Shown one piece after another: positions 38,675-47,987 of a stretch of DNA of 64,000 nt. The DNA lies in assembly GCA_033763895.1 (NCBI GenBank), contig JANRJQ010000008.1, forward strand, positions 1 through 64,000. Direction: 5' to 3'. Origin of the DNA: Chloroherpetonaceae bacterium. Lineage in GTDB: Bacteria > Bacteroidota > Chlorobiia > Chlorobiales > Thermochlorobacteraceae. Each line of letters begins with the position of its first letter. Positions within the stretch are counted from its first letter, which is position 1. The notes beneath the pieces are model-generated. The model did not search any database. It was not told the DNA's origin and was given only the letters and a program-made list of their open reading frames with translations. The position numbers and the translations under genes are program-made.

Positions 38675-40147
38675 TTATTGATTCAAGCCCAATTGATGAA
38701 TCACTTTCTGCCCTAATCCATCAAAACTGCCATTGCTTAAGAGTATGACCACATCGCCGTCGCGCACTTGTGCGGTGATAAAGGCGGCGAGCAAGTCGAT
38801 ATGATTTTCAGGAACGGGAATAGGCGTGGCATAAGCCGCTTTCCCATTTTCATTTAACGCCATCTCCAATTTTTTGGGATTGAGTCTTTCAGACTCTGAA
38901 TACCGCTCAGGGCGATTTACCGCACCAATTCCGACAACCGATGCCAATTCAAAACACAGGGCGAGTTCCGTTTGAAAAAAACTTCGCGTGGTTGTATTTG
39001 AACGCGGCTCAAATGCAGTCACAATGCGCCTTTGAGGGAAGCGCTGTGCAAGTGCTTTGAGCGTTTCGCGAATTGCGGTGGGGTGATGTGCAAAGTCATC
39101 GACCACCGTGATTTGCCGACGCGAGTTATCAGCAATGACTTCCAGCCGCCGTTTTGGGCTTTTGAAATGACTCAATCTTCCGGCTATCTCGCTCACTGAC
39201 TTCTTTTTTTCTCCGGCATGATAGACGGCTGCAATCGCTGCGAGCGCATTGGAAACATTGTGATAACCTGCAAGAGGTGAACTTACCTTTGCGACTGATT
39301 CACCACGAAAGAAAATATGAAAGCGTGTTTCGCCACTATCCAATTCTATTTCTCCGGCTTCCCACTCCGCCTCTCCTAATGGTTCTCTATCTGTACATAC
39401 TTGAAACTGCTCAACGGGCGCAAGCGATTTCTTGGCAAGTGCTACAGCGCGGGAATCGGCGGCATTGACGAGTAAGATGCCGTTTTTAGGAATGAGGTTG
39501 ATGAAGCGACGAAAGGAAAGTTCAATTTCTTCGATGGAGGCAAAAATATCGGCGTGGTCGAATTCGATATTATTGACAATGGCGATATCGGGGCGATAGT
39601 GCAAGAATTTGCTGCGCTTATCGAAAAAGGCGGTATCGTATTCATCGCCTTCAATAATGAAGACGCCCGATGCATTGGGGTTTGGAACCGGGCGTGCGCC
39701 GTAGCCGAAATTTTCGGGAATACCGCCAATGAGGAAGCCGGTGTTTAATCCAACGGCATCGGCAAGAAATGCGGCGATTGAAGTGGTCGTAGTTTTTCCG
39801 TGCGTTCCTGTTACCACAAGCGATGTGTGGCTTTCAATCAGTTTTGTTTTTATGATCTCTGACATTGAAAGGAGTGGCAAGCGAAGATTCAATGCTGCCT
39901 CGAGCTCAGGGTTACCGCGGCTAATCGCGTTGCCAACCACGATGTGAGAAGCGCCTGAGTTTAGAATCTGTTCTTCGCTGTAAGATGTGTGATAAGGAAT
40001 TCCTTGAGATTGAAGAAAGGTGGACATTGGCGGGTAAACGCCGGAATCAGAGCCTGAAACGGTTTCGCCGCTTTTGGCTAAGGCTGATGCGACCGAGGCC
40101 ATTGCCGTGCCGCCGATGCCGATGAAGTAGTAGTGATGTTTGGACAC
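38675..40147 (-). CDS. mpl: UDP-N-acetylmuramate:L-alanyl-gamma-D-glutamyl-meso-diaminopimelate ligase
   Basis: 490 residues. Mur-ligase family with ATP motif TGTHGKTTTTS, then EGDEYDTAFFDKRSKFLHY (the Mpl-type segment, distinguishing it from MurC), NIEFDHADIF, AGYHNVSNALAA and VDDFAHHPTAIRETL. Reattaches recycled murein tripeptide to UDP-MurNAc in peptidoglycan recycling, which also implies meso-diaminopimelate peptidoglycan. Start is GTG 40145-40147 since no in-frame ATG precedes the FIGIGGTAM nucleotide motif. Confidence 0.92.
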   Translation of the reverse strand: MSKHHYYFIGIGGTAMASVASALAKSGETVSGSDSGVYPPMSTFLQSQGIPYHTSYSEEQILNSGASHIVVGNAISRGNPELEAALNLRLPLLSMSEIIKTKLIESHTSLVVTGTHGKTTTTSIAAFLADAVGLNTGFLIGGIPENFGYGARPVPNPNASGVFIIEGDEYDTAFFDKRSKFLHYRPDIAIVNNIEFDHADIFASIEEIELSFRRFINLIPKNGILLVNAADSRAVALAKKSLAPVEQFQVCTDREPLGEAEWEAGEIELDSGETRFHIFFRGESVAKVSSPLAGYHNVSNALAAIAAVYHAGEKKKSVSEIAGRLSHFKSPKRRLEVIADNSRRQITVVDDFAHHPTAIRETLKALAQRFPQRRIVTAFEPRSNTTTRSFFQTELALCFELASVVGIGAVNRPERYSESERLNPKKLEMALNENGKAAYATPIPVPENHIDLLAAFITAQVRDGDVVILLSNGSFDGLGQKVIHQLGLNQ

Positions 40148-40343
40148 GAAGTGCAGAGATTGTAATTTCTTATTGTCGTACTTTCATATATAACGATTTT
40201 AGTCATATTGTTGTAGTTTTAGTGACATCCTTTTATTATCCTTTGCGAAAAAAAACTGAGTTTATTTTAACTATAAAAAGTAAAAACCTTTAATCGCAAC
40301 CTTTAAACTTCATTGCTGACTCAATTCAAATTTCCTCTATTCT

Positions 40344-43300
40344 ATGTTTACTCAAGGTCAAATAGTTAAGAATATTTTGATTAATGAACCTGTAAAGATA
40401 ACGCAGGTTCAAAAAATAGGCACTGATTATGCAATTACTTTTTCGGGAATCAATTCTAATCAAGTTGGAAAGAAAATGCTTTCTGAAAAGGAAATTGAAC
40501 AATGTGAAATTATCAGTTCTGATGGCTTATTTGATTTTACTGGGAATCCACTTCATTTTAAGTTGTTTGCTGAGGCAGAACGAATACACTCCGCTTATCA
40601 ATTTGATCCGCTATATGCTGTCAATTGCAGTATAGTTGACCCACTACCCCATCAAGTTGAAGCTGTTTACAAACATTTACTCCCACTGCCCAAAATACGT
40701 TTTTTGCTCGCTGATGATACAGGAGCCGGAAAAACCATCATGACAGGTTTAATACTAAAGGAACTACTTGCTAGAGGGATTATAGAACGCATTTTAATTA
40801 TAACACCGGGTGGCCTTACTAAGCAATGGCAAGAAGACGAATTAGGGTTCAAATTTAATATGAACTTTAAACTTGTTAACCGAAGTATTTTCACAGCTGA
40901 ACCAACGGTATTTCATTTTTCAAATCGTGTGGTTTCATCAATGGATTTTATTTCAAGGCCGGAAATTATGGAGGTTCTCATTCAAACCCATTGGGATATC
41001 ATAGTTTTTGATGAAGCTCATAAACTTTCTGCATATACATACGGGAATAAAAAATATTTTTCACAACGCTATCAAGCTGCTTACCAACTTTCTAAGCAGT
41101 GTGAACATTTGTTATTACTTACGGCCACACCGCACCGAGGGCGCGCTGACACATTTCAAATGCTTCTTCAACTACTTGATGAAGATATATTTGCCACCAA
41201 TGATTTAGCAGAAACAAGAGTAAAGGAAATCGAGCAAAATGGAATAAATCGTTTTTTTATAAGACGATTGAAAGAGGATATGAAGGATTGGAATGGAAAA
41301 CCACTCTATAAAGATAGGTTTACCCAAACTGTTTCTTATGAATTGACGGAGGAAGAAAAACAGTTATATGATGAAGTAACAAACTATTTAACCAAACGAA
41401 AGGCTGAAGCCGCTGAAGAAAAAAATATTCATGTCTCACTTGCATTAACTGTAATGCAGAGACGATTAGCGAGCAGCTTATTTGCTATAAAAAATACCCT
41501 TGAAAGGCGGTGGAAGTCATTGCTTAGTCTTGTGGAAGATCTTGAAAAAAATCCATCTCTTTGGAAAGAAAAGCATAAACTAGATAATTTTGATATCACT
41601 AATGAAGATGATTATGATGACTTGGAAGATGAAGAACGGGACCTATTAGAAAGACTGCTGAATGATCCAAAAAAATTCAAGCTCTTTACAACATCAAAAA
41701 ATATCGATGAAATCAGGACTGAGGCGAATGAATTAAAACGTCTTTTTGAGATGGCCAAAGCCTTGGTTGATCGAAATCAGGAAGAAAAAAAGTTTCATGA
41801 AGTACAAAAAATATTAAGAGATAAAGGTGTTTTAGAAAACAAAGAAAAACTCGTCATTTTTACCGAACATAAAGATACTCTTGATTATTTAAAGGATAGA
41901 CTATCAAAAAGTCACGGGTATCAGATTGCTACGATTCACGGAGGAATGTCGGTAGATGAACGAAGACAAGCGCAGTTAGAGTTTTATACACCTGATGTTT
42001 CTATACTTATTGCCACTGACGCAGCCGGTGAAGGTATAAATCTCCAATTTTGCAGGCTCTTAATTAATTGGGATATACCTTGGAATCCCAATCGTTTAGA
42101 GCAACGAATGGGTAGAATACATCGATATGGTCAGAAACAAGATGTTTTTGTTTTTAATTTAGTTGCTTCCAATACAAGAGAAGGCGCTGTACTCAAAAGA
42201 CTACTCTCAAAACTCGATAATATACGGCGGGCAATGGGAGATGACCGCGTTTACGATGTTATTCAAGATGTATTAGAAAATATTCCTTTGGAGAAAATCT
42301 TACAATCTGTACTTAATGGAGCTGAAAATGAATTCTCTCAATTTTTAAGCAAAAGCGATGATGATCATTATCAGATTTTTCGAGAAAAAATAAATAACCA
42401 AAAAAAGGAGCTTGCACGTTCATCTGTTGATTATAAAGAAGCAAGAGAATTGAAGGATTTAAGTGACGAAAAAAGATTACAACCGATTTACATAAGACTT
42501 TTTTTTGAGACAGCTTTCAATTCATTGGGTGGAAAGTTTACCGAAGTTAGAAAGGGAATTTATAGAATTGAATATTTGCCATCACTAATTTCTGAAATTC
42601 TGAAAAATGAATACAATCTAAATCCTGAGATAATTTCTTCTATCAAATTCTGCTTTGACAAACAGATTTTTTTAGAATTTCAAAACTTTGGGGACATCGG
42701 CCGCTTACAGTTTATCAATCCGGGCAATATCTTATTTGATTCACTTTTGAGAGTTGTTATACAACAATATCGGGAGAGTATGCTAAAGGGAACGGTTCTT
42801 GTTTCTGCAGAAGATACACATGAACACTTTGCGTATTTGGTTAAATCACAAATCACGGACAATAGATCAAATAACAACGGAGAAAGTGTCGCAGATGAAA
42901 AGCTCAGCTTAGTCTTTCGAAATCAGACAAACACTTGGGAACAGACTTCCCCTGCCAAAATTATTGACTTAAAACCCCCGCTTGTCTTCGCAAAGACTTA
43001 TCTACCTCCTTCTCCAGTTCAACTTAATGATATTGAAGAGTGGAGTTATTTAAATATCACAAAGCCGCAGTATGATGAAGCACAATCAAGGATAAGAGCA
43101 GATATTGATAGTAGAAAACGAAATATTGATGAAGCATTTACCCAATTACTTATATCGATACAGCAAGATATATCAGATTTACAGGGAAAATTGCTTTTCG
43201 GTGATCCACGTTCTTCTGAGAAGCTGATTGAAAAGGAAAAACGCTATAAGGAGCTTATTGATCGAAAAAAAGTTCGTTTATCCGATTTGGAGCGAATGAC

Positions 43301-43766
43301 TGAACTTAGTAAAAAGCCACCAGAAGTTTTGGGTTGCGCTTATATTATCCCACTTTCAAAACTTGAGTACGAGTCTTTCTTTGGAATGAGCCGTGATGAA
43401 GAGGTTGAGACAATTGCAATGAATTTTTCTATGGATTTTGAAATGAAAGATGGCTGGGTACCCACAGATGTCAGTAAGCTTAACGAAGGGTATGATATTC
43501 GTAGTCTTTCACCTGAACACTTAAAAAGATATATTGAAGTAAAGGGTCGAAGCGACCAAGATGGTAATGTGTTCTTAACTGAAAATGAAATGAATCGCTT
43601 AGCGCAACTTGGAGAAACAGCGTGGTTATATATAGTTTTGAATTGCAAGTCTATACCTGAACTTTATCGAATTCGAAACCCAGCAAAGGTTCTTCAATTT
43701 ACTCCTAAAGGAAAAGGGATTCAATATTTTTTAGCTATGGAGGAATGGAAAAAAGTAGTTCGATAA
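40344..43766 (+). CDS. SNF2-type helicase with C-terminal DUF3883 (DrmD-like)
   Basis: 1140 residues. Helicase motifs: Walker A DDTGAGKTI near residue 125, DEAH near 222, LTATPH near 258, then the second RecA lobe (IATIHGGMSVDERRQ, IATDAAGEGINLQF, QRMGRIHRYGQ; about 500-625). The C-terminal YIEVKGRS and following strands (about 1064-1120) fit DUF3883, a PD-(D/E)XK-related fold. The family includes DrmD of DISARM and helicases of other methylase-linked islands. First gene of a plus-strand cluster ending at 51245. Probably translocates along DNA; whether it cleaves or unwinds is unknown. Confidence 0.85.
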   Translation: MFTQGQIVKNILINEPVKITQVQKIGTDYAITFSGINSNQVGKKMLSEKEIEQCEIISSDGLFDFTGNPLHFKLFAEAERIHSAYQFDPLYAVNCSIVDPLPHQVEAVYKHLLPLPKIRFLLADDTGAGKTIMTGLILKELLARGIIERILIITPGGLTKQWQEDELGFKFNMNFKLVNRSIFTAEPTVFHFSNRVVSSMDFISRPEIMEVLIQTHWDIIVFDEAHKLSAYTYGNKKYFSQRYQAAYQLSKQCEHLLLLTATPHRGRADTFQMLLQLLDEDIFATNDLAETRVKEIEQNGINRFFIRRLKEDMKDWNGKPLYKDRFTQTVSYELTEEEKQLYDEVTNYLTKRKAEAAEEKNIHVSLALTVMQRRLASSLFAIKNTLERRWKSLLSLVEDLEKNPSLWKEKHKLDNFDITNEDDYDDLEDEERDLLERLLNDPKKFKLFTTSKNIDEIRTEANELKRLFEMAKALVDRNQEEKKFHEVQKILRDKGVLENKEKLVIFTEHKDTLDYLKDRLSKSHGYQIATIHGGMSVDERRQAQLEFYTPDVSILIATDAAGEGINLQFCRLLINWDIPWNPNRLEQRMGRIHRYGQKQDVFVFNLVASNTREGAVLKRLLSKLDNIRRAMGDDRVYDVIQDVLENIPLEKILQSVLNGAENEFSQFLSKSDDDHYQIFREKINNQKKELARSSVDYKEARELKDLSDEKRLQPIYIRLFFETAFNSLGGKFTEVRKGIYRIEYLPSLISEILKNEYNLNPEIISSIKFCFDKQIFLEFQNFGDIGRLQFINPGNILFDSLLRVVIQQYRESMLKGTVLVSAEDTHEHFAYLVKSQITDNRSNNNGESVADEKLSLVFRNQTNTWEQTSPAKIIDLKPPLVFAKTYLPPSPVQLNDIEEWSYLNITKPQYDEAQSRIRADIDSRKRNIDEAFTQLLISIQQDISDLQGKLLFGDPRSSEKLIEKEKRYKELIDRKKVRLSDLERMTELSKKPPEVLGCAYIIPLSKLEYESFFGMSRDEEVETIAMNFSMDFEMKDGWVPTDVSKLNEGYDIRSLSPEHLKRYIEVKGRSDQDGNVFLTENEMNRLAQLGETAWLYIVLNCKSIPELYRIRNPAKVLQFTPKGKGIQYFLAMEEWKKVVR

Positions 43767-43824
43767 GCACCTTAAATTTTCTTTTGGTTCGCTCTCTTTA
43801 TAATAACCACACAATTTTTTGAAA

Positions 43825-44190
43825 ATGAAGGCATTGAGAAAACGCCCAAGCAACGTTCGTGGCAAACGAAGAAGCGTAACATCTTTTGTAACATCTTTGG
43901 AAAAGTTAGCCAAAGATAACAAGCCCAATGTATTTGTTGCGCATTTTGACGGAAAATGGGTCGTTTGGAACTCCGCTAACTTAGATCGACAGTTTGAGTA
44001 TGCTTCACTATCTAGTGCTAAAAGAAAGGCAGTAACTATTTTCCCTAAGCAAAATATTCATTGGGTAAAAAAAGATGGGACAATTATAACACTTAAACCT
44101 AACCAATTATCTCGGTTAAGTGGTTCTCCTAAATCCGTTAGGCTTCGGAAAGATGTAAACACTGTTACAAGTGAGGGCATCACTGTTTAA
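43825..44190 (+). CDS. Small basic protein with DUF2188-like segment
   Basis: 121 residues from ATG 43825 (a TTG two codons earlier also opens the frame). Basic N terminus (MKALRKRPSNVRGKRRS). Residues 35-85 (VFVAHFDGKWVVWNSANLD to IHWVKKDGTI) follow the DUF2188 pattern of a strand pair with a tryptophan, a helix starting at SAKRKA, and a last strand with Gly. Function unknown. Lies between the helicase and the TIR-like gene, 58 bases after the former and 24 before the latter, so cotranscribed. Confidence 0.6.
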   Translation: MKALRKRPSNVRGKRRSVTSFVTSLEKLAKDNKPNVFVAHFDGKWVVWNSANLDRQFEYASLSSAKRKAVTIFPKQNIHWVKKDGTIITLKPNQLSRLSGSPKSVRLRKDVNTVTSEGITV

Positions 44191-44214
44191 ATCAACCTAT
44201 TCCCTTTTCCTACA

Positions 44215-44841
44215 ATGGGTAGACTACCTAATGTGAACTCTGTCTTTATTAATTGCCCCTTTGATGACGATTTTTTTTCACTTCTGAAGCCACTTCTTTT
44301 TACTGTTATATATTCGGGATTTGAACCCAAACTTTCTTCAACAAAAGATTCTTCGAAACCTCGCTTAGAAACTATTGTTGAACTTATGAAAGGCTCATTG
44401 TATTCCATTCATGACCTTTCTCGTGTAGAACCTAATTCAAAAGGACTACCTCGTTTTAATATGCCTTTTGAATTTGGCATTGATTATGGGTTAAAAATTT
44501 CGGGTAACAAACAGTGGAAGAAGAAGGAAATGCTCGTTTTTGAGAGAAGCCCTTACGAAGCGAAACCCATTCTTTCCGATACGGGTGGGTTTGACTTTTC
44601 AGCCCATAACAATAAGCAAGACCATATTGTAAAATCCGTCAGAAATTGGTTATCTAACAAAAACCCCTCTATTCCAAAAGACAAAGCTATCTTTCAACTT
44701 TACTTGAAATTTAGTCATGACTACGCCATTGTTTGTAAAGAAGAAGGTTATAACCCTGACCGTTTTGATGAGCAGCCGATTGATTCCCTCATCATAGAAA
44801 TAAAAAAATGGATCGAAGCCAATAAACAGTCTAATGCCTGA
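44215..44841 (+). CDS. Rossmann-like protein (TIR/deoxyribosyltransferase-like), candidate effector
   Basis: 208 residues. Begins with SVFINCPFDDDFFSLLKPL (about 9-27), then FTVIYSGFEPKL, a helix, YSIHDLSRVE (about 64) and RFNMPFEFGIDYG (about 81). This order (strand-CPFD, helix, H-D-[LI]-S, PFE-G) occurs in a group of defence-associated proteins with a Rossmannoid fold related to TIR domains and nucleoside deoxyribosyltransferases. Glu in MPFEFG is a candidate catalytic residue, as in NAD-cleaving TIR enzymes. Its stop overlaps the methylase start by eight bases, so translation is coupled. Function is inferred only. Confidence 0.6.
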   Translation: MGRLPNVNSVFINCPFDDDFFSLLKPLLFTVIYSGFEPKLSSTKDSSKPRLETIVELMKGSLYSIHDLSRVEPNSKGLPRFNMPFEFGIDYGLKISGNKQWKKKEMLVFERSPYEAKPILSDTGGFDFSAHNNKQDHIVKSVRNWLSNKNPSIPKDKAIFQLYLKFSHDYAIVCKEEGYNPDRFDEQPIDSLIIEIKKWIEANKQSNA

Positions 44842-47800
44842 ACCAAAAAAACTTATTGAAGTCGCACTTCCAATTCAAGAAATTTCTGCCGAAAGTGTGC
44901 GAGATAAATCCATTCGCCACGGACATATTTCGACCTTGCACTTATGGTGGGCGCGCCGACCGCTCCCCGTTTGCCGTGCCGTCGTTTTTGCAAGCCTCGT
45001 TCCTGACCCTGACGATGAATACTGCCCGACTCCTTTCCGAGAAGCCGTTTCTAATTTGCTTGATGAACGATATAAACCAAATCAAGCCACGCCTGACACC
45101 CGCCGCAATCGGCTTTTAGCCTTCATTGGCAAATTCTCTGATACGTATTTAAAAAATGAAGACATAGGCAAAACCACACCACCAAAAAAAACACTTTCAG
45201 AAAACTCTCTCATTAAGTGGGAGAACAAAAACAACGAACAAATATTAACGCTTGCACGTAAACTCATTTTTGTGGCGTATCAAGCTACGTTACCTGAAAA
45301 CCGTGATACGCCATTTTCCCAGCTTTCAACGCAATTTGATTCATTGTATTCCGCAATTAAAACAGTAGAAAAGGCTCTTTACGACATACCCAACCGCCAT
45401 ATAAACACGCCAGAAATTGCCAAGAAAGAGAATGACCTTCATCAAGCAATTGAAGTTTTCCTTAATGCAATGCCAAGCGTTTTTGACCCCTTTGCAGGAG
45501 GCGGCGCTATCCCTTTAGAAGCGGCAAGGCTTGGATGTAGAAGTTATGGGAACGACCTTAACCCTGTTGCTCATATCATACAAAAAGGGAGTTTGGAATA
45601 CCCTCAGAAGTATGGCAAACCAATAACCTTTACCAAAAGTGAATTCATTGCACGCTACGGTGAAAAGGAATGGCATGTGCAAAACCCTGATTTTCCTGAT
45701 AACCCTACCATCACCATCCCTAACCGCTTAGCATTTGATGTAGAATTTTTTGCGAAGAAACTTCTTGCCAAAACCGAAGCAGAAATTGGCCATTATTACC
45801 CAACCGTAAATGGGAAAAAACCGATTGCCTATTATTGGGCGCGTGTGGCAACCTGTGCTAACCCCACTTGTGGCGCAAAAGTCCCGCTTCTGAAACAATT
45901 TTATTTGGTTAATACCAAAACCAAACACATTTATCTAAAACCCAATATTGAAGGCAAATCCATTTCGTTTGACATTGTTCAAGGGAAATATGATGAGAAA
46001 AAACTTGAAGGATGGAATAATAGAGGAAATCTAAAATGCCCTATTTGTAACAGCGTAACAGACGTAGTAAAAATTAAAGACCAAAGTATTCAAGGAAAAT
46101 TAGAGGAAGTGATTCTTTCCGTAATTGAAGAAGGTGAAAACGGCAAATCATATCGTAAATCAACGATGTTGGAACAAGCCATTGTTAAAGAAATACCCAA
46201 TGTTTCACCGCCAAACGAGAAAATGCAACGGAATTCTGCCGGAGGAGATACATTTAGTTGGGGCATCTCAGAATGGGGACAACTGTTTTCTCCGCGGCAA
46301 TTGCTTGCCTTACAGACCTTGGTTAAACACCACCACAGTCTTTGCGATGAACTTAATGCCAAAACCGATGACTATGGTAAAGCCATAGCGGCATACTTGG
46401 CGATTTTGATTGATAGGGTTTCTATTATCAATACTACTTTTGGAAGATTAAATATCAGGCGTGAAACACTTGAACATCCCTTTTCAAAACAAGCTATCCC
46501 AATGATTTTTGATTACCCTGAATCAAATCCTTTTTGCAATGCCACCGGCAGTGCCTTAAATCAATTGGAATGGATTACCCGATATATTGAATCAGAAAGT
46601 CAAATTTCAATTTGGAGTAACTTAAAACAAGCCTCAAGCGGTGAAAAATCTCAATTTCCTGAAAAATCTCTTACCGCGGTCATCACCGACCCTCCCTATT
46701 ATGATGCGATTGCGTATGCCGACCTTTCCGACTTTTTTTATGTATGGCTCAAGCGAACTCTTGGGGAGGTATTTCCTGAAAACTTCGCCACACCCCAAAC
46801 GCCGAAGATGGAAGAATGTACGGCGCTCAAGCACCATCGCAATGGCAGTGAAGAAGATGCTAAAACTCATTTTGAAACAAAATTACGCCAGATTTTCGAT
46901 GCTCTTGAGCATCAAACCCGCGATATTGTCAGCATTATGTTTGCCCACCAAAGCACGGAAGCGTGGACAACGCTGTGCAATTCCATTCTTGGCGCACGGA
47001 TGAATATCACCGGAAGTTGGGCGATTGATTCAGAAATGCAAAACCGTAGTTTAGCCCTTGCAGGCAACGTGTTAGAATCTTCAATCACGGTTCCCTGTAA
47101 GCCATCATCGCGCGTTGGAGTTGGTAGTTACCAAGAGGTTCGGGGGTTCATTGAAAAGCGCATTCAAAAAGAAGTCAACGAGCTTTTTGCGTTAGGGTTT
47201 CGTGGCGCCGATTTGTTAACGGCGTGTTTTGGGCAAGCGGTGAGTGAATTTGGGAAATATGAACGTGTTGAAAAGGGCGATGGCAGTGTGGTGTCGGTGG
47301 CAGAGCTATTGGATTTGGCCAAAGAAAGCGCATTTAATGCCTTGGTTAAAGGCTTTGAAGGTGATGATTATACGAAGTTTTACATTTCGTGGCTGCAACT
47401 GTATGGCTTTAGCGCTTCTGATTTTGATGATATTACCAAGTTGGCTCGCGTAGGGCTTAATATTGATGCCAAAGATTTGGTAAGCGCCGGTATTCTACCT
47501 AAAACGACATTTAAGCCGGCAACCAAGCCAAAAGATGATGATAACGACAAGGAAGAACAAAATAATAGACCGCCACGTAAAAAAACGGGCGAAACCATCC
47601 ATAAATTGGGGACATGCCTTGAGCGTTTCCGCGCCTTTCCTACGCTTGGTACAAGGAATGAAGAGCCTTTGATCAATATGGCGCATCGGGTAATGGCACT
47701 TTATCAATCGCAAGACCGTGCTGCACTTTTATCCTACTTGGCGAGCGTGACAGAAAGTTCAAACGGAACGGTGTGGCGCGTTCTCAATTCGCTCGGCGAA

Positions 47801-47941
47801 GTGTTGCCAAAAGGAACGGAAGATGCAAAATGGGTAGTGGATTTGCTTCTTCAGCGAGATAGCCTTATGAGAGAGGTTAAGGCACTGCGTTCAAAAGCAA
47901 ACGATAGAGATCCGGATAATCAAGGCTTCCTATTCAATTGA
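44834..47941 (+). CDS. DUF1156 adenine-specific DNA methylase with zinc ribbon
   Basis: 1035 residues. N-terminal DUF1156 (KKLIEVALPIQEISAES, HISTLHLWWARRPLPVCRA). SAM motif FDPFAGGGAIPLEAARLG (about 217-234). A zinc ribbon in the insert (CANPTCGAKVPLL near 340 and CPIC near 401). Catalytic motif VITDPPYYDAIAYADLSDFF (about 615-634), where DPPY indicates N6-adenine or N4-cytosine methylation. The C-terminal part is long and unassigned. Likely methylates host DNA as the self mark of the surrounding system. Unrelated in length to ordinary type II methylases. Confidence 0.88.
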   Translation: MPEPKKLIEVALPIQEISAESVRDKSIRHGHISTLHLWWARRPLPVCRAVVFASLVPDPDDEYCPTPFREAVSNLLDERYKPNQATPDTRRNRLLAFIGKFSDTYLKNEDIGKTTPPKKTLSENSLIKWENKNNEQILTLARKLIFVAYQATLPENRDTPFSQLSTQFDSLYSAIKTVEKALYDIPNRHINTPEIAKKENDLHQAIEVFLNAMPSVFDPFAGGGAIPLEAARLGCRSYGNDLNPVAHIIQKGSLEYPQKYGKPITFTKSEFIARYGEKEWHVQNPDFPDNPTITIPNRLAFDVEFFAKKLLAKTEAEIGHYYPTVNGKKPIAYYWARVATCANPTCGAKVPLLKQFYLVNTKTKHIYLKPNIEGKSISFDIVQGKYDEKKLEGWNNRGNLKCPICNSVTDVVKIKDQSIQGKLEEVILSVIEEGENGKSYRKSTMLEQAIVKEIPNVSPPNEKMQRNSAGGDTFSWGISEWGQLFSPRQLLALQTLVKHHHSLCDELNAKTDDYGKAIAAYLAILIDRVSIINTTFGRLNIRRETLEHPFSKQAIPMIFDYPESNPFCNATGSALNQLEWITRYIESESQISIWSNLKQASSGEKSQFPEKSLTAVITDPPYYDAIAYADLSDFFYVWLKRTLGEVFPENFATPQTPKMEECTALKHHRNGSEEDAKTHFETKLRQIFDALEHQTRDIVSIMFAHQSTEAWTTLCNSILGARMNITGSWAIDSEMQNRSLALAGNVLESSITVPCKPSSRVGVGSYQEVRGFIEKRIQKEVNELFALGFRGADLLTACFGQAVSEFGKYERVEKGDGSVVSVAELLDLAKESAFNALVKGFEGDDYTKFYISWLQLYGFSASDFDDITKLARVGLNIDAKDLVSAGILPKTTFKPATKPKDDDNDKEEQNNRPPRKKTGETIHKLGTCLERFRAFPTLGTRNEEPLINMAHRVMALYQSQDRAALLSYLASVTESSNGTVWRVLNSLGEVLPKGTEDAKWVVDLLLQRDSLMREVKALRSKANDRDPDNQGFLFN

Positions 47942-47987
47942 TACGAATATTTTCAAATACGGTTAAACACCAACCACCTTTACATTC

